Part shown: positions 1-5,533 of the stretch, piece after piece
Layout: each line of letters begins with the position of its first letter
How positions within the stretch are numbered: the stretch's first letter is position 1
Assembly (NCBI GenBank): GCA_004299215.1
Contig: SCTD01000602.1
Span: 1-7,260 of the forward strand
Source: Frankiales bacterium
GTDB lineage: Bacteria; Actinomycetota; Actinomycetes; Mycobacteriales; SCTD01
Length of the DNA stretch: 7,260 nucleotides
Direction of reading: 5' to 3'
The notes under the pieces: generated by a model
The model's input: only the letters and a program-made list of their open reading frames with translations
What the model was told of the DNA's origin: nothing
The model's database searches: none
Made by a program: the position numbers and the translations under genes

Positions 1-755
1 ACGATGGCCTTCTGGCTGTCGCGCTCGACGTGCACGGTCGCGAAGATGTCCAGCAACGGGCGGTCGTCGGGGCGGTCCTCGCGCAGGTTCATCTCCTCGA
101 CCGTGACGGCCAGCGAGTGCGGCAGCTCGTCGCGCACGCCCTCGAGGGCGGCCTCGCGGATCAGCTCGGCGATCATCACCTGCTCGGGCTCGTCGGTGAG
201 CTCGCCGTCCGGGAAGAGCGCCGGGCCCTCGGGCAGCCGGGCGACGAGCAGGTCCGCGAGCAGGCCGACCTGGAAGTCCGACACCGCGCTGGTCGGCACG
301 ATCTCGGCCCAGTCGGCGAGCTGCGACACGGCCAGCAGCTGCTCCCCCACCTGCTGCTTGGAGACCTTGTCGGTCTTGGTGACCACGGCGATCACCGGGG
401 TCTTCACCTGCGCCAGCTCCGCCGCGATGAAGCGGTCGCCGGGCCCGATCTTGTCGTCCGCGGTCACGCAGAAGCAGATGATGTCGACGCTCGCGTAGGT
501 CTCGCGGACGATGTCGTTGAGCCGCTGGCCGAGCAGCGTGCGCGGCTTGTGCAGCCCGGGGGTGTCGACGACGACGAGCTGCGCGTCGGGCCGGTGCACG
601 ATGCCCCGCACGGCGTGCCGCGTGGTCTGCGGCCGGCTGCTCGTGATGGCGATCTTCTTGCCGATGAGCGCATTGGTGAGCGTCGACTTGCCGGCGTTCG
701 GCCGGCCGACGAAGCAGGCGAAGCCGGAGCGGAAGGCCACGCCGTCCTCCGTCAT
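1..755 (-). CDS. era: GTPase Era, ribosome biogenesis (3' end outside window)
   Basis: Era is a GTPase that binds 16S rRNA during 30S subunit maturation. The frame starts at the ATG at 755-753, whose ATGA overlaps the stop of the upstream deaminase-like gene; no strong ribosome site is visible, so translation is probably coupled. The 251 visible residues show G1 GRPNAGKST (17-25), a G2 threonine in PQTTRH (42-47), G3 DTPG (64-67), G4 TKTD (126-129) and G5 TSA (155-157). They end in ERDSQKAIV, the start of the KH RNA-binding domain. Full-length Era is about 300 residues, so roughly the last 50, including most of the KH domain, lie beyond position 1. G4 has Thr where most GTPases have Asn; I recall this as common in actinobacterial Era, so it is not evidence of inactivation. 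In related genomes recO usually follows; that cannot be seen here. Confidence 0.97.
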   Translation of the reverse strand, partial: MTEDGVAFRSGFACFVGRPNAGKSTLTNALIGKKIAITSSRPQTTRHAVRGIVHRPDAQLVVVDTPGLHKPRTLLGQRLNDIVRETYASVDIICFCVTADDKIGPGDRFIAAELAQVKTPVIAVVTKTDKVSKQQVGEQLLAVSQLADWAEIVPTSAVSDFQVGLLADLLVARLPEGPALFPDGELTDEPEQVMIAELIREAALEGVRDELPHSLAVTVEEMNLREDRPDDRPLLDIFATVHVERDSQKAI

Positions 756-1108
756 GTGGTGATCGTATGGCGCACGGCGCCGTCGTCCCCGGCGAGCAGC
801 AGGGGGACGCCGACGCCGAACTCGCGCAGCACGGCCAGATCGGCCTCCGACACCAGCGCCCCGCCGACGACAGCAGCGGCCTCGAACGCCCGCGCGCCGC
901 TCGACGCGGCGGCCGCCACAGCGGCGCGCAGCGCGGACGTCGTCAGCGCGGGGTCGGCGTTCTCGACCGTCGCCCCGGCGTACGTGCGCCCGTCCGCGTC
1001 GCGGACCGCCGCTCCCTCCGCGACGCCCGTGTGCGGCACGTGCGCGCGCAGCCGGGCTCCCCTCGCGAGGGTGACGATCTTGACGTCCTCGGGGTCGAGG
1101 TCAGGCAC
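752..1108 (-). CDS. Degenerate cytidine deaminase-like protein, catalytic residues absent
   Basis: This 118-residue protein sits between the CorC-type gene and era, where actinobacteria commonly carry a small cytidine-deaminase-fold protein. The fold is recognisable from GAAVRDADGRTYAGATVENA (32-51) and from VLREFGVGVPLLLAGDDG (93-110), which match the start of the active-site region and the strand after the second zinc motif. The catalytic residues are missing. The expected C-A-E after VENA reads SAL (58-60), and the expected P-C-x-x-C reads V-S-E-A-D (86-90), so all three cysteine zinc ligands and the proton-shuttling Glu are replaced. The protein contains no cysteine at all. Deaminase activity is therefore unlikely; a structural or regulatory role linked to Era or ribosome assembly is only a guess. 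The GTG start is fixed by a good AAGGAG site and overlaps the upstream gene by eight bases; its stop overlaps era by four. Confidence 0.85.
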   Translation of the reverse strand: MPDLDPEDVKIVTLARGARLRAHVPHTGVAEGAAVRDADGRTYAGATVENADPALTTSALRAAVAAAASSGARAFEAAAVVGGALVSEADLAVLREFGVGVPLLLAGDDGAVRHTITT

Positions 1109-2381
1109 TGGGCTCCTTCTCGGGTGAGTCGGCGCGGCGTACGAGCACCGTGCCGATGCGGTTGCGGCGCCCCTTGGCGCTCTCGGCGACGAGCACGAGC
1201 CCGCCGACCTCGACCGTCGCGCCGGGGATCGGCACGCGGCCGAGCAGCATCGCGAGCAGGCCGCCGACGGTCTCGACGTCGTCGTGCGGGAGCTCGACGC
1301 CGTAGAGCTCCTCGAGGTCCTCGACGGGCAGCCGCGCGGTCACCCGCCGCTGGTCGCCGTCGAGCTCCTCGACGGGCGGGGTCTCGCGGTCGTACTCGTC
1401 GGTGATCTCACCGACGATCTCCTCGAGCACGTCCTCCATGGTGACCAGCCCGGCGCAGCCGCCGTACTCGTCGATGACGACCGCGATGTGGCCGAGCTCT
1501 GCCTGCATCTCCCGCAGCAGCACGTCGATCGGCTTGCTCTCCGGGACGAAGACGGGCGCGCGCGCGACCTCCTCGACCTTGACGGTGCCGCCGCCCTCGG
1601 TGCGCTCCTTGCGGACGAGGTCCTTGAGGTAGGCCACGCCGACCACGTCGTCGGCGTTGTCGCCGACCACCGGGATGCGGCTGAAGCCGCTGCGCAGGGC
1701 GAGGTTCAGCGCCTGCCGGACGGTCTTGCCGCGCTCGATGCTCACGATGTCGGTGCGCGGCACCATCACCTCGCGCACCAGGGTGTCGCCGAGCTCGAAG
1801 ACGGAGTTGATCATGTCGCGCTCGGAGCGCTCCACGACCCCGCGCTCCCGCGCGAGCTCGACCAGGTCGCGCAGCTCTGCCTCTGAGGAGAACGGCCCGT
1901 CGCGGAAGCCCTTGCCCGGCGTCAGCGCGTTGCCGACGAGGATCAGCAGGCGCGGGAGCGGGCCGAAGACACGGGTGAGCGCGAGGGCGACGCCGGCGCC
2001 GTGCAGCGCGACCGACTCGGCGTGCTGCCGGCCGAGGGTGCGCGGCGCGACGCCGATGAAGACGTAGCTGATGACGGTCATCACGCCGACCGCGATGAGG
2101 ACGGCCTTCGAGCCGTCGACGCGGTCCACGGCGTACGACACGACGACCCCGGCCGCGGCGAGCTCGAAGAGCAGGCGCAGCAGGAGGAGCAGGTTCAGCG
2201 AGCGGGGCGGGTCGGCGAGCACCCGCTGCAGCCGCTCGGCCCCGCTGCGGCGGTCGCGGACGAGCTCCTCGACGCGCACGCGCGACACCCGGGCGAGCGC
2301 CACCTCGAGGCAGCCGAGCAGGCCGGCCAGCAGCACGAAGCCGACGGCGCTGACGAGCGGCAGGATCTCGGTGCTGGTCAT
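1101..2381 (-). CDS. CorC/HlyC-type membrane protein (DUF21, CBS pair, C-terminal transporter-associated domain)
   Basis: This 426-residue inner-membrane protein belongs to the CNNM/CorC family, linked to magnesium or cobalt efflux and often labelled hemolysin without evidence. The N-terminal DUF21 part has hydrophobic segments near 7-30, 62-84, 92-112 and 122-150, with the actinobacterial-style NLLLLLRLLFELAA stretch (63-76). A CBS pair follows. The first CBS carries MVPRTDIVSI (206-215) and FSRIPVVG (233-240); the second carries HIAVVIDEYGGCAGLVTMED (298-317) and VLEEIVGEI. CBS pairs in this family bind adenine nucleotides. The CorC_HlyC domain spans about 345-416. The length is normal and every domain is complete. 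The ATG at 2381 is the most natural start, but no good ribosome site precedes it. It is the first gene of the block read toward era. The ion carried cannot be told from sequence. Confidence 0.93.
   Translation of the reverse strand: MTSTEILPLVSAVGFVLLAGLLGCLEVALARVSRVRVEELVRDRRSGAERLQRVLADPPRSLNLLLLLRLLFELAAAGVVVSYAVDRVDGSKAVLIAVGVMTVISYVFIGVAPRTLGRQHAESVALHGAGVALALTRVFGPLPRLLILVGNALTPGKGFRDGPFSSEAELRDLVELARERGVVERSERDMINSVFELGDTLVREVMVPRTDIVSIERGKTVRQALNLALRSGFSRIPVVGDNADDVVGVAYLKDLVRKERTEGGGTVKVEEVARAPVFVPESKPIDVLLREMQAELGHIAVVIDEYGGCAGLVTMEDVLEEIVGEITDEYDRETPPVEELDGDQRRVTARLPVEDLEELYGVELPHDDVETVGGLLAMLLGRVPIPGATVEVGGLVLVAESAKGRRNRIGTVLVRRADSPEKEPSA
1113..1118 (-). promoter_or_regulatory. 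Ribosome binding site for the deaminase-like gene
   Basis: AAGGAG on the minus strand lies four bases before the GTG at 1108. It falls inside the end of the CorC-type coding sequence and supports the GTG as the true start despite the overlap. Confidence 0.7.
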
Positions 2382-2464
2382 CGGGGCGCAACGCTCATCG
2401 GACGCGGCGGCAGAGCGCCGGTCACCTGCCTTCGGACGGGGACGGAGAGTCGGCTCTCATGCTA
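2382..2464 (-). promoter_or_regulatory. Possible promoter and leader of the CorC-type gene
   Basis: Upstream of the CorC-type ATG the minus strand has a TAGCAT hexamer (2464-2459) that fits an actinobacterial -10 (TAnnnT), but no convincing -35. It would give a leader of about 70 bases. Within that leader are a five-pair inverted repeat GAGAG/CTCTC with a four-base loop (2445-2458) and a weaker GGCAG/CTGCC pair (2409-2430). A six-codon open frame (MSVAPR) starts at the ATG at 2398, and its TGA overlaps the CorC-type ATG as ATGA, so termination-reinitiation is possible. I recognise no known riboswitch class. All of this could be chance. Confidence 0.22.
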
Positions 2465-2491
2465 CGTGCCGCACCTCGGCGCGGCCCGTTG

Positions 2492-2521
2492 TTGGCAATG
2501 GTTTCCATGATGGCGTAGCCT
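2492..2521 (+). promoter_or_regulatory. znuA promoter, predicted leaderless
   Basis: TTGGCA (2492-2497; five of six bases match TTGACA) is separated by 18 bases from TAGCCT (2516-2521; TAnnnT type). Six bases later comes the ATG of znuA at 2528, which places the expected start of transcription on or next to the A of the ATG. There is no Shine-Dalgarno sequence, as expected for a leaderless mRNA, a common arrangement in actinobacteria. The CobW-like gene has the same hexamer and the same spacings. Confidence 0.6.
2493..2507 (+). promoter_or_regulatory. Candidate Zur box upstream of znuA
   Basis: TGGCAATGGTTTCCA is an imperfect inverted repeat: the seven-base half-sites agree at five positions around the central G. 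It matches 11 of 15 bases of the TGAAAATGATTTTCA-type box that I recall for actinobacterial Zur. It covers the -35 hexamer, so zinc-loaded Zur bound here would block polymerase. The AAT..TTT core is conspicuous in such GC-rich DNA, and a related box lies before the CobW-like gene. Confidence 0.65.
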
Positions 2522-2527
2522 GGGTGC

Positions 2528-3466
2528 ATGCGCCTGCTCCCCGCCGCCCTCGCCACCGCCGCCCTCCTCGCCACCGCCTCCTGCGGAGGCTCGGACGGGA
2601 CCGTCGAGGCGGCGGCGCAGGAGCGCCTCGACGTGACGGTCGGCTTCTACCCGTACGAGTTCGTCGCAGCGCGGGTCGGCGGCGACGACGTCTCGATCAC
2701 CAACCTGACGCAGCCCGGCGGGGAGCCGCACGACCTGGAGCTCTCCCCCAGGCAGGTGGCATCGCTGCAGGAGACCGACCTGGTCCTCTACACCGCCGGC
2801 TTCCAGCCGGCGGTCGACGAGGCCGTGGAGCAGTCCGCGAACGACAGGTCGCTGGACCTGCTGACCGCGGTCGACCTGCTGGCCGGCTCGGACGAGCACG
2901 GGCACGAGGAGGAGGGCGAGCACGCCGAGGAGGGCGAGCACACCGACGAGGGCGGCAGCGACCCGCACGTCTGGCTCGACCCGGCCCGGCTCGCGACGAT
3001 CGGGGACGCGGTCGCCGAGCGGCTCGGCGAGATCGACCCGGACCGTGCCGGCGACTACTCGCGCCGGGCGACCGAGCTGCGCCTCGAGCTGGAGGAGCTG
3101 GACGGCGAGCTGCGCGAGGGGCTGGCGGGGTGCGCCCGCACCGAGATCGTCACCAGCCACGACGCGTTCGGCTACCTCGCCGAGGCGTACGGTCTGGAGC
3201 AGGTCCCGCTCGCCGGCCTGTCGCCGGAGGACGAGGCCTCCCCCAAGCGCCTGGCCGAGGTGGCGCGCTACGCGAAGGAGAACGGCGTGACCACCATCTT
3301 CTTCGAGGAGCTGGTGAGCCCGAAGGTGGCCGAGTCCCTCGCTCGTGAGGTGGGCGCGACGGCGCAGGCGCTGAACCCGCTGGAGAGCCCGCCCGCCCAG
3401 GGCGACTACCTGACCGAGATGCGGGCCAACCTGCAGACCCTGCGCACGGCGCTCGACTGCCCGTGA
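2528..3466 (+). CDS. znuA: Zinc ABC transporter substrate-binding lipoprotein
   Basis: This 312-residue cluster A-I metal receptor captures zinc outside the membrane and passes it to ZnuB. A hydrophobic signal segment ends in TASC, with Cys19 as the probable lipid-anchored residue; Thr at -3 makes this a weak lipobox. The metal ligands can be placed by family motifs: His68 in GEPHDLELSP, His147 in DPHVWLDP, His211 in TSHDAFGYLAEAYGL and Glu260 or Glu261 in IFFEEL. Three His plus an acidic residue favours zinc, since manganese receptors usually have Glu at the third position. A short His/Glu loop (122-147) with four His before His147 is typical of zinc receptors. Cys202 and the penultimate Cys311 could form a disulfide. 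The ATG is supported by the promoter spacing. The stop overlaps znuC as GTGA. The gene is probably Zur-repressed. Confidence 0.95.
   Translation: MRLLPAALATAALLATASCGGSDGTVEAAAQERLDVTVGFYPYEFVAARVGGDDVSITNLTQPGGEPHDLELSPRQVASLQETDLVLYTAGFQPAVDEAVEQSANDRSLDLLTAVDLLAGSDEHGHEEEGEHAEEGEHTDEGGSDPHVWLDPARLATIGDAVAERLGEIDPDRAGDYSRRATELRLELEELDGELREGLAGCARTEIVTSHDAFGYLAEAYGLEQVPLAGLSPEDEASPKRLAEVARYAKENGVTTIFFEELVSPKVAESLAREVGATAQALNPLESPPAQGDYLTEMRANLQTLRTALDCP
2909..2944 (+). repeat. 18-bp tandem duplication within znuA
   Basis: Two adjacent 18-base units (2909-2926 and 2927-2944) differ at one base, gcc versus acc in the last codon. Each encodes Glu-Glu-Gly-Glu-His followed by Ala or Thr, so the duplication doubles a His/Glu unit in the metal-collecting loop. 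It is in frame, and its copy number could differ between strains. Confidence 0.85.
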
Positions 3467-4230
3467 CGGACCCGGTGATCGACCTGCGCGGCGGGTCGGT
3501 CCACTACGACGGCCGCCCCGCCCTGGAGGCGGTCGACCTGCAGGTCGTCGCCGGTGAGGTCGTGGCCGTGCTCGGGGCCAACGGCTCCGGCAAGAGCACC
3601 CTCGTCCGCGCGCTGCTCGGGCTGGTGCCGCTCTCGGCCGGGCAGCTGTCGCTCTTCGGCACCCCCGCAGCGCACTTCCACGACTGGCCCCGCATCGGCT
3701 GGGTCCCGCAGCGCACGGCCGCCTCCACCGGCGTTCCCGCCACGGTGGGGGAGGTCGTCGCGACCGGGCGGCTCGCCGTGCGCGGGCTGCGCCCGGCGCG
3801 CGCCGCGGACCGCGTGGCCGTGGCGCGCGCCATCGACGCCGTGGGGCTGACCGCCCGGACGAAGGACAGCGTCGGCACGCTGTCCGGCGGTCAGCAGCAG
3901 CGGGTGCTCATCGCCCGCGCCCTCACCTGCGACCCGGACCTGCTCGTCCTGGACGAGCCGACGGCGGGCGTCGACGCCGAGTCGCAGCACGCACTCGCCG
4001 ACACCCTCGCCGCCCTCGTCGCGGGCGGGACCACCGTGGTGGTGGTGACGCACGAGCTCGGGCCGATGAGCGACCTCGTCACACGCGCGGTGACGCTGGC
4101 CGCCGGCCGGGTCCTGCACGACGGGCCGCCGCCGGACCTCGACCACCTGCACCTGCACGACCCTCACCACGCGCACCCCGTGCACGGGCCGCACTCGCGG
4201 ACGCGCAGCTCCACGTGGGGACTGCGATGA
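3463..4230 (+). CDS. znuC: Zinc ABC transporter ATP-binding protein with a His-rich C-terminal tail
   Basis: This 255-residue cytoplasmic ATPase powers zinc import through ZnuB. All ABC motifs are intact: Walker A GANGSGKST (38-46), Q-loop Gln83, signature LSGGQ (140-144), Walker B LLVLDEP (160-166), D-loop Asp171 and switch His197 in VVVTHELG. The GTG start lies in the GTGA that also ends znuA, and the stop overlaps the znuB ATG, so the genes are translationally coupled. The odd part is the C-terminus. After the ATPase core ends near 224, residues 228-244 contain eight histidines in 17 positions (HLHLHDPHHAHPVHGPH), followed by a basic tail. Such a stretch would be expected to bind zinc in the cytoplasm; whether it senses, stores or merely tolerates the metal is unknown. 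Zinc rather than manganese specificity is inferred from znuA and zur. Confidence 0.95.
   Translation: MTDPVIDLRGGSVHYDGRPALEAVDLQVVAGEVVAVLGANGSGKSTLVRALLGLVPLSAGQLSLFGTPAAHFHDWPRIGWVPQRTAASTGVPATVGEVVATGRLAVRGLRPARAADRVAVARAIDAVGLTARTKDSVGTLSGGQQQRVLIARALTCDPDLLVLDEPTAGVDAESQHALADTLAALVAGGTTVVVVTHELGPMSDLVTRAVTLAAGRVLHDGPPPDLDHLHLHDPHHAHPVHGPHSRTRSSTWGLR
4217..4221 (+). promoter_or_regulatory. Ribosome binding site choosing the znuB start
   Basis: GGGGA lies five bases before the ATG at 4227. This spacing selects that ATG over the in-frame GTG at 4215, which overlaps the site itself. Confidence 0.55.
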
Positions 4231-5099
4231 GCGCGCTGGAGTTCGACTTCATGCAGCGCGCGCTGGTGGCGGCGCTGCTCGTCGGCCTCACGGCACCCGC
4301 CGTGGGCGTCTTCCTCGTCCAACGGCGGCTGGCGCTGATGGGCGACGGCATCGGGCACGTCGCCCTCACCGGGGTGGCCCTGGGCTTCCTGCTGAGCACG
4401 GCCCCCGTGCTGACGGCCGTCGTCACGGCCATCGCCGGCGCGGTCGTCATCGAGCTGGTTCGCCAGCACGGGCGCACCGGCGGCGACGTCGCGCTGGCCC
4501 TGCTCTTCTACGGCGGGATCGCCGGCGGTGTGCTGCTGATCGGGCTGGCCCCGGGTGGCAGCAACGCGAACCTGCTCTCCTACCTGTTCGGGTCGCTGAC
4601 GGCGGTCTCCCCCGCCGACGTGGTCGTCATCAGCGCGCTGTCGGGAGCCCTGCTGCTGACACTGGCCGTCGTGGGCCGGCAGCTGTTCGCGGTGTGCCAC
4701 GACGAGGAGTACGCGCGGGTGGCCGGGCTGCCGGTGCGCACGCTGAACCTGCTGCTCGCCGTGTCCGCAGCGGTCACCGTCACGGTCGCGATGCGCGTGG
4801 TCGGGCTGCTGCTGGTGAGCGCGCTGATGGTCGTGCCGGTGGCCACGGCGCAGCAGCTGGTGCGCGGCTTCCGAGCGACCGTCGTCGTGTCGCTCGTCGC
4901 GGGCGTGCTCGCGGCGACCTCCGGCGTGCTGGGCTCGTACTACGTCGACGCCGCGCCGGGCGCGCTGATCGTGGTGCTCGCGCTCTGCGGCTTCGCAGTG
5001 GCTACTCTCGCCGGGACCCTGGTGCGGCGGCTGCGCGGCACCTCGACCGCCACGGCGTCCGAGACCGTGTCGCTGCTGCCTCGGGAGGCGCACCGGTGA
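4227..5099 (+). CDS. znuB: Zinc ABC transporter membrane permease
   Basis: This 290-residue ABC-3 family permease forms the zinc channel across the cytoplasmic membrane. It is strongly hydrophobic, with about eight segments, roughly at 11-31, 45-76, 88-108, 130-150, 172-189, 192-209, 216-236 and 244-266. Family motifs include RRLALMGDGIGHVALTG (33-49), EYARVAGLPV (161-170), likely in the loop facing the ATPase, and VGLLLVSALMVVPVATA (192-208). Length is normal for ZnuB. The ATG at 4227 forms ATGA with the znuC stop and has a GGGGA ribosome site. The stop overlaps the zur GTG. The C-terminal tail (269-290) is polar and unremarkable. Sequence alone separates zinc from manganese permeases poorly, so the assignment rests on znuA and zur. 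Confidence 0.94.
   Translation: MSALEFDFMQRALVAALLVGLTAPAVGVFLVQRRLALMGDGIGHVALTGVALGFLLSTAPVLTAVVTAIAGAVVIELVRQHGRTGGDVALALLFYGGIAGGVLLIGLAPGGSNANLLSYLFGSLTAVSPADVVVISALSGALLLTLAVVGRQLFAVCHDEEYARVAGLPVRTLNLLLAVSAAVTVTVAMRVVGLLLVSALMVVPVATAQQLVRGFRATVVVSLVAGVLAATSGVLGSYYVDAAPGALIVVLALCGFAVATLAGTLVRRLRGTSTATASETVSLLPREAHR
5083..5088 (+). promoter_or_regulatory. Ribosome binding site for zur
   Basis: GGGAGG ends seven bases before the GTG at 5096, within the last codons of znuB. It supports the overlapping GTG as the start of zur. Confidence 0.65.
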
Positions 5100-5527
5100 G
5101 CGAACCAGCACAGGCCCTGCCCGGGGTGCGGTCGACCCGGCAGCGCACCGCGGTCGCGGACGTGCTCGGCCGCGTCGACGGCTTCCGCAGCGCGCAGGAG
5201 CTGCACGACCTGCTCCGCCACGAAGGCGCCTCGGTCGGGCTCACCACGGTCTACCGGCACCTGCAGGCGCTGTCGGACGCCGGCCAGGTCGACGTCCTGC
5301 GCACCGACGACGGGGAGGCCGTCTACCGCCGCTGCCCCACCGACGCCCACCACCACCACCTGGTCTGCCGCGCCTGCGGCCGGAGCGTCGAGATCGAGGG
5401 CCCAGAGGTCGAGGTCTGGGCGACCGAGGTGGCGGCCGAGCACGGCTTCTCCGACGTGAGCCACACCGTCGAGGTCTTCGGCACCTGCGCCGCCTGCGCG
5501 CGGAAGGCGCGCCGCGCCCGCAGCTGA
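5096..5527 (+). CDS. zur: Zinc uptake regulator Zur (Fur family)
   Basis: This 143-residue Fur-family repressor binds DNA when loaded with zinc and shuts down zinc uptake. The N-terminal winged helix holds TRQRTAVADVL (14-24) and the recognition region VGLTTVYRHLQAL (47-59). The dimerisation and metal domain carries every ligand I recall from M. tuberculosis Zur (FurB), placed by alignment by eye. The structural site is Cys91, Cys94, Cys131 and Cys134; the regulatory site is Asp66, Cys80, His86 and His88; the third site is His85, His87, Glu106 and His123. The HHHH run and CRACG motif argue for Zur rather than Fur or PerR. The GTG start overlaps the znuB stop and has a GGGAGG site. As the last gene of the operon it would repress its own synthesis through the box at 2493-2507. 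The alternative, a nickel or peroxide sensor, is unlikely next to znuACB. Confidence 0.95.
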   Translation: MSEPAQALPGVRSTRQRTAVADVLGRVDGFRSAQELHDLLRHEGASVGLTTVYRHLQALSDAGQVDVLRTDDGEAVYRRCPTDAHHHHLVCRACGRSVEIEGPEVEVWATEVAAEHGFSDVSHTVEVFGTCAACARKARRARS

Positions 5528-5533
5528 GCCGCG

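Noticed and set aside
126..129. Era G4 motif TKTD (residues 126-129) as a sign of lost nucleotide specificity.
   Set aside because: The other G motifs are intact, and I recall Thr at this place in many actinobacterial Era proteins.
30..1127. A 365-codon plus-strand frame across era and the deaminase-like gene.
   Set aside because: The minus strand carries the complete Era G1-G5 motifs here; the plus-strand product is compositionally biased and resembles nothing known to me.
4215..4226. GTG at 4215 as the znuB start, adding four residues.
   Set aside because: The ATG at 4227 gives the ATGA overlap seen throughout the operon and has a GGGGA site at proper spacing, which the GTG would overlap.
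4164..5111. A 315-codon open frame antisense to znuB, and a similar long one at 2462-3160 antisense to znuA.
   Set aside because: They encode low-complexity Arg/His/Gln-rich sequence with no family motif, and lie opposite genes with clear motifs; long antisense frames are expected in GC-rich DNA.
5340..5360. CAC-rich run in zur as a possible repeat or artefact.
   Set aside because: It encodes the HHHH of the Zur metal sites and is functionally expected.
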